From positions 59,451-123,450 of the forward strand of contig NZ_POSF01000020.1 in NCBI RefSeq assembly GCF_004343605.1: DNA of 64,000 bases, given 5' to 3'. Made by a program: the position numbers and the translations under genes. This document shows, in pieces, positions 25,796 to 34,777 of this stretch. The notes beneath the pieces are model-generated. The model was given only the letters and a program-made list of their open reading frames with translations, was not told the origin of the DNA and made no database searches. The stretch's first letter is position 1, and every line of letters begins with the position of its first letter. Origin of the DNA: Dehalobacter sp. 12DCB1 (GTDB lineage Bacteria > Bacillota > Desulfitobacteriia > Desulfitobacteriales > Syntrophobotulaceae).

Positions 25796-26750
25796 CAAGG
25801 TTGCAGTTTTAACCAGCGGAGGAGATGCTCCCGGAATGAACACCGCCATACGGGCGGTTGTTCGCAAGGGCATTTACCATGATCTTCGGGTATACGGGGT
25901 TTTTCATGGTTATGATGGGCTTCTGCGCGGTGAAATAAAAGAAATGGAGCTTGGCTCGGTTGCAGATATTGTGCATCGTGGCGGAACGGTCCTGAAAACT
26001 GCCAGATGTGAAGAAATGTTTACGGCTGAAGGCCAGCGTCTGGCGGCAGACCAGCTGAAGGCCAAAGGAATCGAAGCGCTCGTGGTCATCGGCGGAGACG
26101 GTTCTTACCGCGGAGCAAAAAAACTTGCCGAATTGGGTATTAAAGTCATTGGCGTGCCGGGTACGATCGATAATGACATTGCCGGTACAGATTCAACGAT
26201 TGGCTTTGACACGGCGGTTAACACTGTTGTTGAGGCCGTAAGCAAATTAAGAGATACCGCTTCGTCCCATGAACGAACTTTTCTAGTCGAAGTCATGGGC
26301 AGAAATTGCGGGGACATTGCCCTCCACTCAGGACTCGCGATCGGAGCGGAATCAATCCTGACGCCCGAAATCCCTTTTGATCTTCAGGAAATCAGTGAGA
26401 AACTGCTGCGGGGATATCGGAGAGGAAAAAATCATAGTATTATTATTTGTGCTGAAGGAGCAGGCGATATTCGTGAAATTGCTTCAGCGCTGAAGCAATA
26501 TTCTGGATTGGAAAACCGAGTGACGATTCTTGGTCACATTCAACGAGGAGGAGCGCCCTCGGCATCTGATTCTTTACTCGGAGCAATGATGGGTGGCAAA
26601 GCCATTGAGGCACTGATAGAGGGAAAATCTGAGGTTATGATTTCTCATTTTCAAAATGAAATTGTGGACAGGCCGTTGGAGCTTGCTTTTAACGAAAAGA
26701 AAATGTTTAACCGTAAACTCTATGAGCTAGCTAACGAGCTGGCTATTTAA
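25782..26750 (+). CDS. pfkA: ATP-dependent 6-phosphofructokinase
   Basis: This 322-residue glycolytic enzyme phosphorylates fructose 6-phosphate. It shows VAVLTSGGDAPGMNTAIRA, the ATP site VVIGGDGSYRGA, the catalytic PGTIDNDIAGTD, the substrate site EVMGRNCGDIAL and a C-terminal LGHIQRGG. The glycine in GGDGS is the residue associated with ATP rather than PPi use. I chose the ATG at 25782 (AAAGGAGAG upstream); the frame extends back to 25734 without a site. It overlaps the DnaA-like gene. No pyruvate kinase gene follows, unlike in many Firmicutes. Confidence 0.96.
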   Translation: MGTDSKVAVLTSGGDAPGMNTAIRAVVRKGIYHDLRVYGVFHGYDGLLRGEIKEMELGSVADIVHRGGTVLKTARCEEMFTAEGQRLAADQLKAKGIEALVVIGGDGSYRGAKKLAELGIKVIGVPGTIDNDIAGTDSTIGFDTAVNTVVEAVSKLRDTASSHERTFLVEVMGRNCGDIALHSGLAIGAESILTPEIPFDLQEISEKLLRGYRRGKNHSIIICAEGAGDIREIASALKQYSGLENRVTILGHIQRGGAPSASDSLLGAMMGGKAIEALIEGKSEVMISHFQNEIVDRPLELAFNEKKMFNRKLYELANELAI

Positions 26751-26789
26751 CAACATACAAATATATAACTTTGCGAGGTGGGAAGAGAA

Positions 26790-28931
26790 GTGAAGACTGT
26801 TTTTGCCCTTGATATCGGCACTAGGGTCGTTATTGGACTTGTAGCGCAAAAGAGTGAATTGGGATATGAAGTCATAGCCAGTGCGCGGACCGAACATACG
26901 CAAAGAGCGATGTATGACGGACAGGTTCACGATGTGAACGAAGTTGCTAAAGCCGTGTCATTTGTAAAGAATGAACTTGAGCATAAATTAAACCGCAAAT
27001 TGACAAAAGTGGCTGTGGCAGCAGCAGGCAGGGCGCTTTGCACCGAAATGGCGACGGTCTCGAGAGAGGAAGTTCTGCCGATACACTGGGAACAGGAAGA
27101 AGTCTTGGCCATGGAAATGGAAGCTGTCCAGAAGGCCATGAAGAAAATCTCAGCTGAAGAGACAGACAATATCCTATTCTACTGTGTCGGATACAGTACG
27201 GTGAAGCAGCTGCTCGAAGATCAGCAGATTACTACTTTGGTCGGGCAAAGAGGGAAAAAAGCAGAAATCACAGTTATTTCTTCATTTTTACCGAGGACGG
27301 TTGTCGATGGTCTTATTGCAGTTTTAGCAAGGGCGGGGCTTGAGATGGCCAGTTTGACGCTAGAACCAATTGCCGCTGGACTGGCTGCAATTCCCGGAGA
27401 TATGAGAAGACTGAATCTGGCCCTCGTGGATATGGGGGCAGGGACTGCAGATATAGCATTAACCAAGGAAGGTACCTTCTTTGCCTATGGTATGGTGCCA
27501 ATGGCCGGTGATGAGGTCACAGAAGCAATCTGTTCCAATTATTTGGTCGATTTTCAGGAAGGCGAAAGGATTAAAAAGCAGCTGAACGGGAACGATCCAA
27601 ATCCAAACAGCCTGATTAACATCGTCAATTTCTTCGGAGTCAGGTCCTCTGTCACACGTCAGGAAGTTCTGGATGTCATTAAACCGACCGTTCAGGTGAT
27701 TGCCGAAAGGATCGGCGGAGAAATCCTGCTGCTGAATAACAGCTGTTCACCCCAGGCCGTGATCATGGTTGGGGGAGGTAGTCTTACCCCATTGATGGGA
27801 GATATTCTGTCCAAGGTGATTAATCTTTCCCGAGGCAGAATCGGCATTCAGGTTCGGGAAAGACTGTCCGAGGTCTCCGGTCAGGAAGAAAATTTATTTG
27901 GTTCGGATGTCATTACGCCGATTGGAATTGCGATCTCGGCGCTGGATAATAAAGGTCTCCATTATTATGCAGTTAATGTGAACAATACGAATATTCCGTT
28001 GTTTGAACTACAGCTTGCTACGGTAGCGGAAGGACTTCTGGCGGCAGGTGTTCAGCCAAAAACGTTTTTCGGGCGTCCTGGATCGGCGCTGATCTATAAG
28101 CTAAACGGAGAGATTCAGGTCATCAAAGGAGAGTTGGGAAGTCCCGCGATGATTACAGTCAATGACCAGCCAGCCAAGCTAGACCAGAGGCTTAATCAAG
28201 GTGACGTGGTTACCTTTATGCCGGGTCATTCAGGAGAAGGTGCCAAAGCGCAGGTCAAAGATATCATTTTCCGGTCTGCAGCAAAGAGGATTGTCTGGAA
28301 TGGCAAGGAAGAGGAATTCAAGCCGTTCATCTATCTGAACAATAAACCGGCTGACGAAGAAGACTGGCTTGAGGATGGCTGCAGCCTGCTCGTAAAAAAG
28401 AATGAAACGCTCTATGATTTACTAGCCATAAAAGGCATTAATATCAATAAAATTAACAAAAAGAGAATTAGAGTCAACAACCAGCTCCGAGAACTGGTGT
28501 CGGATCTGGAGATTATCGTTAATGATTACCCTGTAACCAAAGACTGTATTATTAATAATAGCGATCGTGTCGATATTCTTGAGAAAAAAATATTAATCAA
28601 GGATCTGGCGCTAGAAGCCGAACCAATGATTTTTACGGTTAACGGAGAAGCGTTCAGTTTACCGCCGTTTGAAGCAAAGATCTACTTCAAAGGAAGGGTC
28701 ATACAAGAAGATGAGCCTATCGAAGACGGTATGGAAATTAGAGTGGAAGGTTTTTCGCGCAAGCCCATTTTGTCGGAACTATTTCCGTATATAAATCTTG
28801 CTGAAAACTCAATTTCGGGCGGAAAACTAGAAATGCAGGTCAATGGCAGTGAAGCTCATTTTACGACCGAACTGAATCAGGGAGACCGAATTGTCGTCAA
28901 CTGGATCAATAAATTTGCGCTCGCCAAATAA
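26790..28931 (+). CDS. FtsA/PilM-like actin-fold ATPase with repetitive C-terminal domains
   Basis: This protein of about 713 residues has an N-terminal actin-like ATPase domain of the FtsA/PilM/EutJ type (residues 1-350): FALDIGTRVVIGLV, the SHS2-like segment VAVAAAGRALCTE, LALVDMGAGTADIALT and IMVGGGSLTPL. The last 300 residues carry at least five modules built around VNxxPA...L.xGDxI (near 457, 515, 576, 617 and 684), reminiscent of beta-grasp domains. It is unlike canonical FtsA (about 420 residues, membrane-targeting tail) and is not next to ftsZ. The GTG at 26790 is best spaced from GAGGTGG; a GTG at 26778 lies within it. Confidence 0.72.
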   Translation: MKTVFALDIGTRVVIGLVAQKSELGYEVIASARTEHTQRAMYDGQVHDVNEVAKAVSFVKNELEHKLNRKLTKVAVAAAGRALCTEMATVSREEVLPIHWEQEEVLAMEMEAVQKAMKKISAEETDNILFYCVGYSTVKQLLEDQQITTLVGQRGKKAEITVISSFLPRTVVDGLIAVLARAGLEMASLTLEPIAAGLAAIPGDMRRLNLALVDMGAGTADIALTKEGTFFAYGMVPMAGDEVTEAICSNYLVDFQEGERIKKQLNGNDPNPNSLINIVNFFGVRSSVTRQEVLDVIKPTVQVIAERIGGEILLLNNSCSPQAVIMVGGGSLTPLMGDILSKVINLSRGRIGIQVRERLSEVSGQEENLFGSDVITPIGIAISALDNKGLHYYAVNVNNTNIPLFELQLATVAEGLLAAGVQPKTFFGRPGSALIYKLNGEIQVIKGELGSPAMITVNDQPAKLDQRLNQGDVVTFMPGHSGEGAKAQVKDIIFRSAAKRIVWNGKEEEFKPFIYLNNKPADEEDWLEDGCSLLVKKNETLYDLLAIKGININKINKKRIRVNNQLRELVSDLEIIVNDYPVTKDCIINNSDRVDILEKKILIKDLALEAEPMIFTVNGEAFSLPPFEAKIYFKGRVIQEDEPIEDGMEIRVEGFSRKPILSELFPYINLAENSISGGKLEMQVNGSEAHFTTELNQGDRIVVNWINKFALAK

Positions 28932-28960
28932 AATAAAAAAGAAAAACCCCCAGCTGGGGG
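28928..28960 (-). terminator. Intrinsic terminator for leftward transcription
   Basis: CCCCCAGCTGGGGG (28947-28960) is a perfect 14-base palindrome. On the minus strand it is followed by TTTTTCTTTTTT, giving a classical terminator for the leftward gene at 29112-29480. In the plus direction no T tract follows. Confidence 0.75.
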
Positions 28961-29111
28961 CAATAGGCCAAGGGCCTAGGTGGAAAGGGTTAAGGAGTAT
29001 ACACCAAATAGTATAGTGGGAAACAGCCGTACTTGTCCCATTTTTTCACTCAATAGCGTGTTCTGGAGGGTGAACAGTTTAGGAGAGCGGTTTAACGTAC
29101 CATAGATCACA

Positions 29112-29480
29112 TCATTTCCTCGTCAAGACTCCGATACTGCCACCGATCGCACCCGATATGGGACTAATCAGGACTTTCTCGAGCAGTATTTTCCAAGAAG
29201 GATTACCTGTATAGAAAATGTAATAGATCAATATGGTAACCACAAAAAAACCGATTCCGATAGCCAGCCCGTACAGAAGTCCTCTTGCTCCGGATTGATA
29301 CGCAATGTAAAAACTGGCGATGAATACGCCAATTCCGGCAGTGAGCAGCGAGTAAAGAACAGATTCCTGCACCGAAGTAAAGAAGTAGACCAGACTCAAA
29401 ACAACGGTGAGCAGAAATGAGATGATGATGGACAGCGCTATACCTTTGGTGACTAATGACAGCTGAAACGGTTTTGACAT
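29112..29480 (-). CDS. TIGR04086-type four-helix membrane protein
   Basis: This 122-residue integral membrane protein has four hydrophobic helices (for example KGIALSIIISFLLTVVLSLV and LISPISGAIGGSIGVLTRK at the end). Its size and topology match the TIGR04086/YrzE family found in sporulating Firmicutes, of unknown function. AAGGAGG lies 9 bases before the ATG. It transcribes toward the FtsA-like gene and away from panB. Confidence 0.75.
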   Translation of the reverse strand: MSKPFQLSLVTKGIALSIIISFLLTVVLSLVYFFTSVQESVLYSLLTAGIGVFIASFYIAYQSGARGLLYGLAIGIGFFVVTILIYYIFYTGNPSWKILLEKVLISPISGAIGGSIGVLTRK

Positions 29481-29597
29481 ACGGCAGCCTCCTTTTTCTC
29501 CAATTTCTGTACACCATATGCTTGGCCCATATAACTTATGACTTAAAAGTTAAGACAAAGATTGAAATAAAAAAGGTTTAGGGAGAAGGCGATCACA

Positions 29598-30422
29598 ATG
29601 AAAAAAATGATTCCAGATTTTAAAAAGATGAGCGAACAGGAGAACAAGATTACAATGCTGACGGCCTATGATTTTCCGACGGCACAAATCATGGAAAAAG
29701 CCGGTGTCGATGTGATTCTTGTGGGTGATTCGCTTGGGATGGTCGTATTAGGATACGACTCAACAGTTCCGGTAACGATGGAGGATATGCTGCATCATGC
29801 CAAAGCTGTCCGGCGGGGTGCTCCGAATACTTTTATGATTGTGGATATGCCTTATCTGACTTATGCGAGGCCTAAAGATGCGTTGCGCAATGCCGGAAGG
29901 CTGATGCAGGAGGGTGGAGCCGACGCTGTTAAACTCGAGGGCGGGGAGGAATACCGCGAAATTATCAGTTTTTTGACCAAAGCCGGGATTCCTGTTGTTG
30001 GCCACATTGGTTTAACGCCTCAAACGGCCGGCCTATTGGGTGGATATAAAGTCCAAGGAACAGAAATACACAGCGCTTCCAAACTTTTGCGTGATGCCGG
30101 AATTCTGGCTCAAGCCGGTGTTTTTATGCTGGTCCTGGAAGCAATACCGGCGCAGCTCGCAGCAAAGATCACACAGTCAATATCCGTGCCGACCATTGGC
30201 ATAGGTGCCGGGAATCAATGTGATGGCCAGGTCCTGGTTATTCATGATATGATTGGCGTTTCAGATAAGACTGTGCCGACCTTTGTCAAACGATACGAAA
30301 TGATCGAGCCTCTGATCGTTGACGCTGTGCAAAAATATTGCGCGGAGGTCAAAGATGCGGCTTTTCCTTCCGACATATATTCTTTTTCCATGAAAGAAGA
30401 CGTCTTAAACAAGCTGACGTAA
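29598..30422 (+). CDS. panB: 3-methyl-2-oxobutanoate hydroxymethyltransferase
   Basis: This 274-residue TIM-barrel enzyme transfers a hydroxymethyl group from methylene-THF to ketoisovalerate to give ketopantoate, the first step of pantothenate synthesis. It shows ITMLTAYDFPTAQIMEKAG, LVGDSLGMVVLGYDST (Mg-binding Asp), AVRLxG-like VKLEGGEEY, GHIGLTPQ and GIGAGNQCDGQVLV. panC and panD are not adjacent. The start ATG follows GGGAGAAGG. Confidence 0.96.
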   Translation: MKKMIPDFKKMSEQENKITMLTAYDFPTAQIMEKAGVDVILVGDSLGMVVLGYDSTVPVTMEDMLHHAKAVRRGAPNTFMIVDMPYLTYARPKDALRNAGRLMQEGGADAVKLEGGEEYREIISFLTKAGIPVVGHIGLTPQTAGLLGGYKVQGTEIHSASKLLRDAGILAQAGVFMLVLEAIPAQLAAKITQSISVPTIGIGAGNQCDGQVLVIHDMIGVSDKTVPTFVKRYEMIEPLIVDAVQKYCAEVKDAAFPSDIYSFSMKEDVLNKLT

Positions 30423-30527
30423 CGGAAGAAGAATTATTAAATTTTTGAAATAGTTTATGCGGTCTTTATATTATACTTAAAAAATATATAATTTTTTACA
30501 ATTTAAGTGAAATTAATCATTAATTTA

Positions 30528-30536
30528 TGATATAAT
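30528..30536 (+). promoter_or_regulatory. Extended -10 promoter upstream of the small winged-helix gene
   Basis: TGATATAAT is an extended -10 element 49 bases before the TTG start at 30585. No clear -35. The AT-rich 160-base gap after panB holds nothing else I can identify. Confidence 0.5.
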
Positions 30537-30584
30537 ACAATAAACTATTTCGTTGTTTTATTTTGCTTGGAAGGATGAATAACA

Positions 30585-31019
30585 TTGAAACTGAAGGATA
30601 AGACGTACAATAAGTTTTTGGAATTCTTTGAGAAAGTGTCCAAGAAACATGATGAAGACCAGTTTGAAATTGCTTATTCCGAAATACAGCGTGAAACAGG
30701 CGTAGCAAGCATTACCCTAAAGAAAGCACTAAAAGTGCTGGAAGACGATAAGGTTATTGAAATCAGCCAAGGAAGAAACACCCGATACGGTAAGATTAGG
30801 TATTTAAATAAATCGGATTCTAATTCCAAAGATCCCTCCCGTAAAACAAAAATACTTACTTTAGTGGATGATGGAACGGCTAATCCTGGGACACTCCATC
30901 AAATTAAGAATATGTCCAGTCTCATCGAACAGCTGCGGCAGAGGGTACGTACCCAGGAAATGACTATCTCTGTGATTTTGGACAGACTTGCTGATTTGGA
31001 AGATAGAGTGCATCGCTAA
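30585..31019 (+). CDS. Winged-helix DNA-binding protein, 144 residues
   Basis: The N-terminal 70 residues form a winged helix-turn-helix (FEIAYSEIQRETGVASITLK, then ALKVLEDDKVIEISQGRNTR). A C-terminal helix (LIEQLRQRVRTQEMTISVIL) looks like a coiled-coil dimeriser. It is probably a transcription factor with unknown targets. TTG start with GGAAGGATG about 8 bases upstream. It stands between panB and an LTA synthase gene. Confidence 0.7.
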   Translation: MKLKDKTYNKFLEFFEKVSKKHDEDQFEIAYSEIQRETGVASITLKKALKVLEDDKVIEISQGRNTRYGKIRYLNKSDSNSKDPSRKTKILTLVDDGTANPGTLHQIKNMSSLIEQLRQRVRTQEMTISVILDRLADLEDRVHR

Positions 31020-31315
31020 AACATATTGGTTTTCCAGTTGTTTCTAGAGGATTTTTCTTCACCCTGGTGATATAATATCTATGATGCTGCTCTGTTTGTA
31101 TGGACTATCATGGTTTTGATCCTATTTTTTTTCCGGGAACTGAGTAGTGGCAGGTTGTGTACATCATACTTTACAAAAAAGAAGATGGAAAGATCTGTCT
31201 AGGTACCCACCTGCATGTGCAGGGTCAGAAAACCAGATGTCTAACGGCAAAGCGGGAAGAGGATGTCCAACGGATATCCTCTTTAAAATTTATGAGGAAT
31301 TTTATGGAGGAAAAA
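31020..31315 (+). promoter_or_regulatory. Long leader of LTA synthase gene with hairpins
   Basis: An extended -10 TGATATAAT lies at 31068-31076, giving a leader of about 230 bases. It holds two hairpins: CTGCA/TGCAG near 31212, and GAGGAT/ATCCTC at about 31259-31282 followed by TTTAAAATTT. It contains no gene; the in-frame extension of the LTA synthase through this stretch is unlikely to be translated. An attenuator is possible; no known riboswitch is recognised. Confidence 0.4.
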
Positions 31316-33388
31316 GTGTCTAATTCTAAGTTTCTGGCTATGATTCCGTTAATGGTTTTAATATTGTTTGAGACGGTCTCCCGCGGGAGTTTTGTCCATA
31401 CATTAATCTGGGCAGTATGCGAACCGAATCAATTTGTTGCCACGTATGCTATGCTGTTTGGACTGATTAATGCTTTTTATCTTTTGCCCCGGCGTTTATA
31501 CCTGTCCATGGCAGCAGTCATTCTAACCGGCCTTTCCTTTATCGCACTGGTCAGTAGGGAAAAACTACTCCTACGAGGAGAGCCTTTGCTGCCCTGGGAT
31601 TTAAACCTTGGAAAGGAAGCTGCGAACATTTCCCAGAGCTTTCAGGATCTGCCAATCGCTTTTATGTTGGGACTCGTGATCTTACTTATCGTTTCGATCA
31701 TCCTGATCATTCGTTACATACCAACGGAAAAGTACCTTTCGGCTCAAAAAGTCCCTATTGCGGTACTGTCTTTTCTCTTGCTATTTAATCTAGTTGCCCA
31801 TACTTCTATGCAAAAGACTTTCAACTGCCGGCTTGTAAACTGGAGCCAGCAGTCCAATTACGAAGAAAATGGCTTGATTATCGGCTTTATGCTGAATTAT
31901 AAAGCCTATTCGGATGATGCTCCGGCTTCTTATCAAAAAGAAGAAATTGAAAAGATCATTGCTCAGACCAAAACTGATTACACGGTTGATCCGGATTTTA
32001 CCCCAAATGTTATTTTTGTACAAAGTGAGGCTTTCTGGGATCCGATGCTGATGAAAGAAGTAAGCTTCAGCGAAGATCCAATTCCGTATTTTCATTATCT
32101 GCAAAAAAATTATTCAGGCGGAACGATGCTCGCACCTGTCTTTGCTGGAGGAACGGTAAATACGGAGTTTGAAGTCTTGACAGGATATTCCTGCCAGTTT
32201 CTCCCCGCAGGGATCATTCCATATGTCCAATACGCAACCAGGGAAATGGATGCGCTGCCCGCGATCTATAAAAGGCAAGGTTATGAGGCTACGGCGATTC
32301 ATACCTACCATAACTGGTTCTACCGTCGCAATATTGTTTTCGAAGAGATGGGATTTGACAAATTTATCAGCAAGGAATTTTTTGCTGATCCGGAGAAGAA
32401 AGGGACTTACATCCGCGATACCGAGCTCACGAAGAAGATTCTGCAGCAGCTCGGACAGAATGATAAACCCGATTTTATCTATGCGATTTCTATGGAGGCT
32501 CATGGACCTTATGCGGAAAAACCTAATGCCGGAAATACGATTCAGGTTCAGGGCAACTTTTCAGCCAAAAGTAAAATACTACTGGAGAATTACGTCAATA
32601 CGATCTCTGACGTTGATCAGTCCCTGAAAGCATTGATTGAAGGCCTAAAGAAGATTGATGAACCAACGATTGTTGTTTTTTATGGAGACCATTTACCTTT
32701 GCTCGGCAATAGTTCTGAAGTGTACCAAGAAGCTGACTTTTTTCAGGACGGAGGAAGTTACAGCGATTATTTAAACAAATATACGGTGCCATTTGTTATC
32801 TGGGACAATTTCTCTACCCAGAAAGATAAAAATATCCGCATTTCTTCGAGCTTCTTGGGGCCTTATATTCTGGAAAAAAGCAAAAAAGAAGGAAATACCC
32901 TGATGGATTTCCTTTATTCCTTATATGAAAAAGGGTCGAATGTGATGGCCGCCGCGCATTATCAGAAGAATGAAAAAATCACCGAAGCAGAATCCGCGGA
33001 CTATGAAATGTTGCAATATGATTCCCTGATTGGCAATGCGTATGTCTATGAGCTTAAACCACAGGATAAACCGGTTCAGAATGCTTTGTACCTGCTTGGA
33101 GAGCGTTTTCCCAAGATCAAAAAGGTTCTTCGTCTGAGTGAAAATGTGATTCAGGTTCAAGGGGAAAACTTCCTGCCGGATTATCAAATTTATATTGATG
33201 ATAACCTGGTTAAAACGAAGTATGTAAGTAATACTGTCTTAACAGCCACCATGCCGAAATCAATCCAGAATGAGACTGAGCCTGTCAACCTTCTTCTAAA
33301 GATGATCGACAGCCTCGGTAATGTTATTTCGGAATCAAATACGTATTCATTCTCGTGTACGGAAGGTGCCTCCATCGATGCCAAATAA
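31316..33388 (+). CDS. LTA synthase-family sulfatase-fold membrane enzyme with C-terminal TIG-like domain
   Basis: This protein of about 690 residues has five N-terminal membrane helices and an extracellular alkaline-phosphatase-fold domain. Catalytic signs are the metal Glu in VIFVQSEAFWDP, the nucleophile Thr in GGTVNTEFEVLTG and the metal ligands in FYGDHLPLLG. It should transfer glycerol phosphate from phosphatidylglycerol to a glycolipid or related polymer. About 85 extra residues at the C-terminus (NVIQVQGENFLPDYQIYID) resemble an IPT/TIG domain. The GTG at 31316 is preceded by GGAGG; ATGs at 31304 and 31292 are alternatives. A paralogue lies at 58952. Confidence 0.87.
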   Translation: MSNSKFLAMIPLMVLILFETVSRGSFVHTLIWAVCEPNQFVATYAMLFGLINAFYLLPRRLYLSMAAVILTGLSFIALVSREKLLLRGEPLLPWDLNLGKEAANISQSFQDLPIAFMLGLVILLIVSIILIIRYIPTEKYLSAQKVPIAVLSFLLLFNLVAHTSMQKTFNCRLVNWSQQSNYEENGLIIGFMLNYKAYSDDAPASYQKEEIEKIIAQTKTDYTVDPDFTPNVIFVQSEAFWDPMLMKEVSFSEDPIPYFHYLQKNYSGGTMLAPVFAGGTVNTEFEVLTGYSCQFLPAGIIPYVQYATREMDALPAIYKRQGYEATAIHTYHNWFYRRNIVFEEMGFDKFISKEFFADPEKKGTYIRDTELTKKILQQLGQNDKPDFIYAISMEAHGPYAEKPNAGNTIQVQGNFSAKSKILLENYVNTISDVDQSLKALIEGLKKIDEPTIVVFYGDHLPLLGNSSEVYQEADFFQDGGSYSDYLNKYTVPFVIWDNFSTQKDKNIRISSSFLGPYILEKSKKEGNTLMDFLYSLYEKGSNVMAAAHYQKNEKITEAESADYEMLQYDSLIGNAYVYELKPQDKPVQNALYLLGERFPKIKKVLRLSENVIQVQGENFLPDYQIYIDDNLVKTKYVSNTVLTATMPKSIQNETEPVNLLLKMIDSLGNVISESNTYSFSCTEGASIDAK

Positions 33389-33445
33389 GTATAAGTACAG
33401 CGTATTTTAAATAAGTTAATAGTCAGACTAAAGTATTTGCGGCCT

Positions 33446-33601
33446 GTCTGCATACCACAATTCCGCTTTCGGCCGTTGTGTCATCCTTGACACGCCGCTC
33501 CTTGCCATCCTTGGCATCGCGACATTAGGCCATCGGTGGCCGTCAAAAGGCCGCACTTCCCCTCCTTGCTCCGCTTGACGCTGGAACTGTGGCACGCAGA
33601 C
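33446..33601. repeat. Full-length dispersed hairpin element (MITE-like), copy B
   Basis: This 156-base element has terminal inverted repeats GTCTGCATACCACAATTCC and GGAACTGTGGCACGCAGAC. Mini-hairpins lie at 33479-33492 (TGTCA/TGACA), 33503-33516 (TGCCA/TGGCA) and 33528-33541 (GGCCA/TGGCC). The whole aligns to copy A, with paired changes in the stems. It fills the gap between converging genes. Confidence 0.87.
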
Positions 33602-33649
33602 TTGCCCTACATATGGTTTTATAGAAGGATAGGGAACGAGAAATACTGA

Positions 33650-34684
33650 TTAAGGTGTACTATTAGCCCATTCTTCATCAAATAGCGCTGTAACTTTTTT
33701 TGCAACAGCAGGAGAAGGAACCGTTAAAGAACCTTCGTGATTGATGACAAAAGAATAATACGTCCAGGCAGAATTGGAAACAAACAACGTTGTCTGGTCA
33801 AAAATACCGAAATTTGCTCCCATTGTTTTTTTGTCAGGTTGATTATAATAGCGCAATTCAATCTGGGCATCCTTTAATTCCTGGATGGCATCGGGCGAGG
33901 TAATCGCACTGGAAAGGCTGACGATCACTTTAACGTTACAGCCTCTTTTTTTTGCCTCTACCAGAGCATCGATCGTATCACTTTCGCTCAATTGTTCAGT
34001 TTCAATCCGGATCTCAGATGTAGCAGCGTTGATTAAATTAAGAAGCTGCTGTTTGACGTTGACCGTAATAGCAAAGGTAACATTGTCTTCCGGCAAATCA
34101 TAAGTATCCGGTAAATCAAGAGACATTGTCGTCGTATAGGTCCAGTCTTTGCCGAAGGATTTGTCCATGACACCAACAGAGTCTCCGGATAGTTTAACAG
34201 CCATGCTGTGCGCATCGAAACCTTTGGTGGTCCAGTCACTTCCGTAAAAAACAGCTGTTTTATGATCAATAACCATATAGCGTACTCTCTGGAACTGTCC
34301 TTTTTCAGCAGGATAGTACTGGACCGATATGTTTTCATTTTTGAGTGTTTTAATGGTTGAGGTATTATCTCTCTGCCATTGGTCGAGCAGCAGTCTAACT
34401 TCGATGCCCGAACGCGCTTTGGTAATCAGCAAATGAATGATTTCCTGATCATTCAGACTGGACAGCTCAATATAAATGGATTGTTTAGCCTGATTGATTA
34501 CATTCAAAGTCAGCGGACGGATCGCAGCTCCGTTTATATAAATCGCACCAGCTGGCAAGTTTGATACTGGATTGGATTCTTCATCAGCGGAAAACGAGAA
34601 TATTTTACTGCATCCGGACATCGTCGGTATTGCTATCAGGACGATCATGAGGATGATTAGGAAGGGTACTTTTGTTTTGGACAA
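33650..34684 (-). CDS. PLD-like lipoprotein lacking both HKD catalytic motifs
   Basis: This protein of about 344 residues has a lipoprotein signal (LMIVLIAIPTMSGC, lipid-anchored Cys25) and two repeats of the phospholipase D fold. In each repeat the catalytic HxK is replaced: RYMVIDHKTAVFYGSDW (R135, M137) and GANFGIFDQTTLFVSNSAW (G289, N291), although the surrounding frame is well kept. It is therefore probably a binding protein rather than an enzyme. The best start is a TTG at 34684 (AAAGAGG 8 bases upstream); upstream ATGs lack a site. The gene stands alone. Confidence 0.78.
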   Translation of the reverse strand: MSKTKVPFLIILMIVLIAIPTMSGCSKIFSFSADEESNPVSNLPAGAIYINGAAIRPLTLNVINQAKQSIYIELSSLNDQEIIHLLITKARSGIEVRLLLDQWQRDNTSTIKTLKNENISVQYYPAEKGQFQRVRYMVIDHKTAVFYGSDWTTKGFDAHSMAVKLSGDSVGVMDKSFGKDWTYTTTMSLDLPDTYDLPEDNVTFAITVNVKQQLLNLINAATSEIRIETEQLSESDTIDALVEAKKRGCNVKVIVSLSSAITSPDAIQELKDAQIELRYYNQPDKKTMGANFGIFDQTTLFVSNSAWTYYSFVINHEGSLTVPSPAVAKKVTALFDEEWANSTP

Positions 34685-34777
34685 AATATCAGCCTCTTTA
34701 CCAATAAATTGAGCTTTGGCAACTCTTATCTTATTATACATATTTTTAGAAATAAATAACGAAAAAAATAATTCCAA

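Noticed and set aside
31157..31315. N-terminal extension of the LTA synthase from 31157
   Set aside because: The added 53 residues are hydrophilic, lie over hairpins, and are unlike the family; GGAGG before the GTG at 31316 marks the start.
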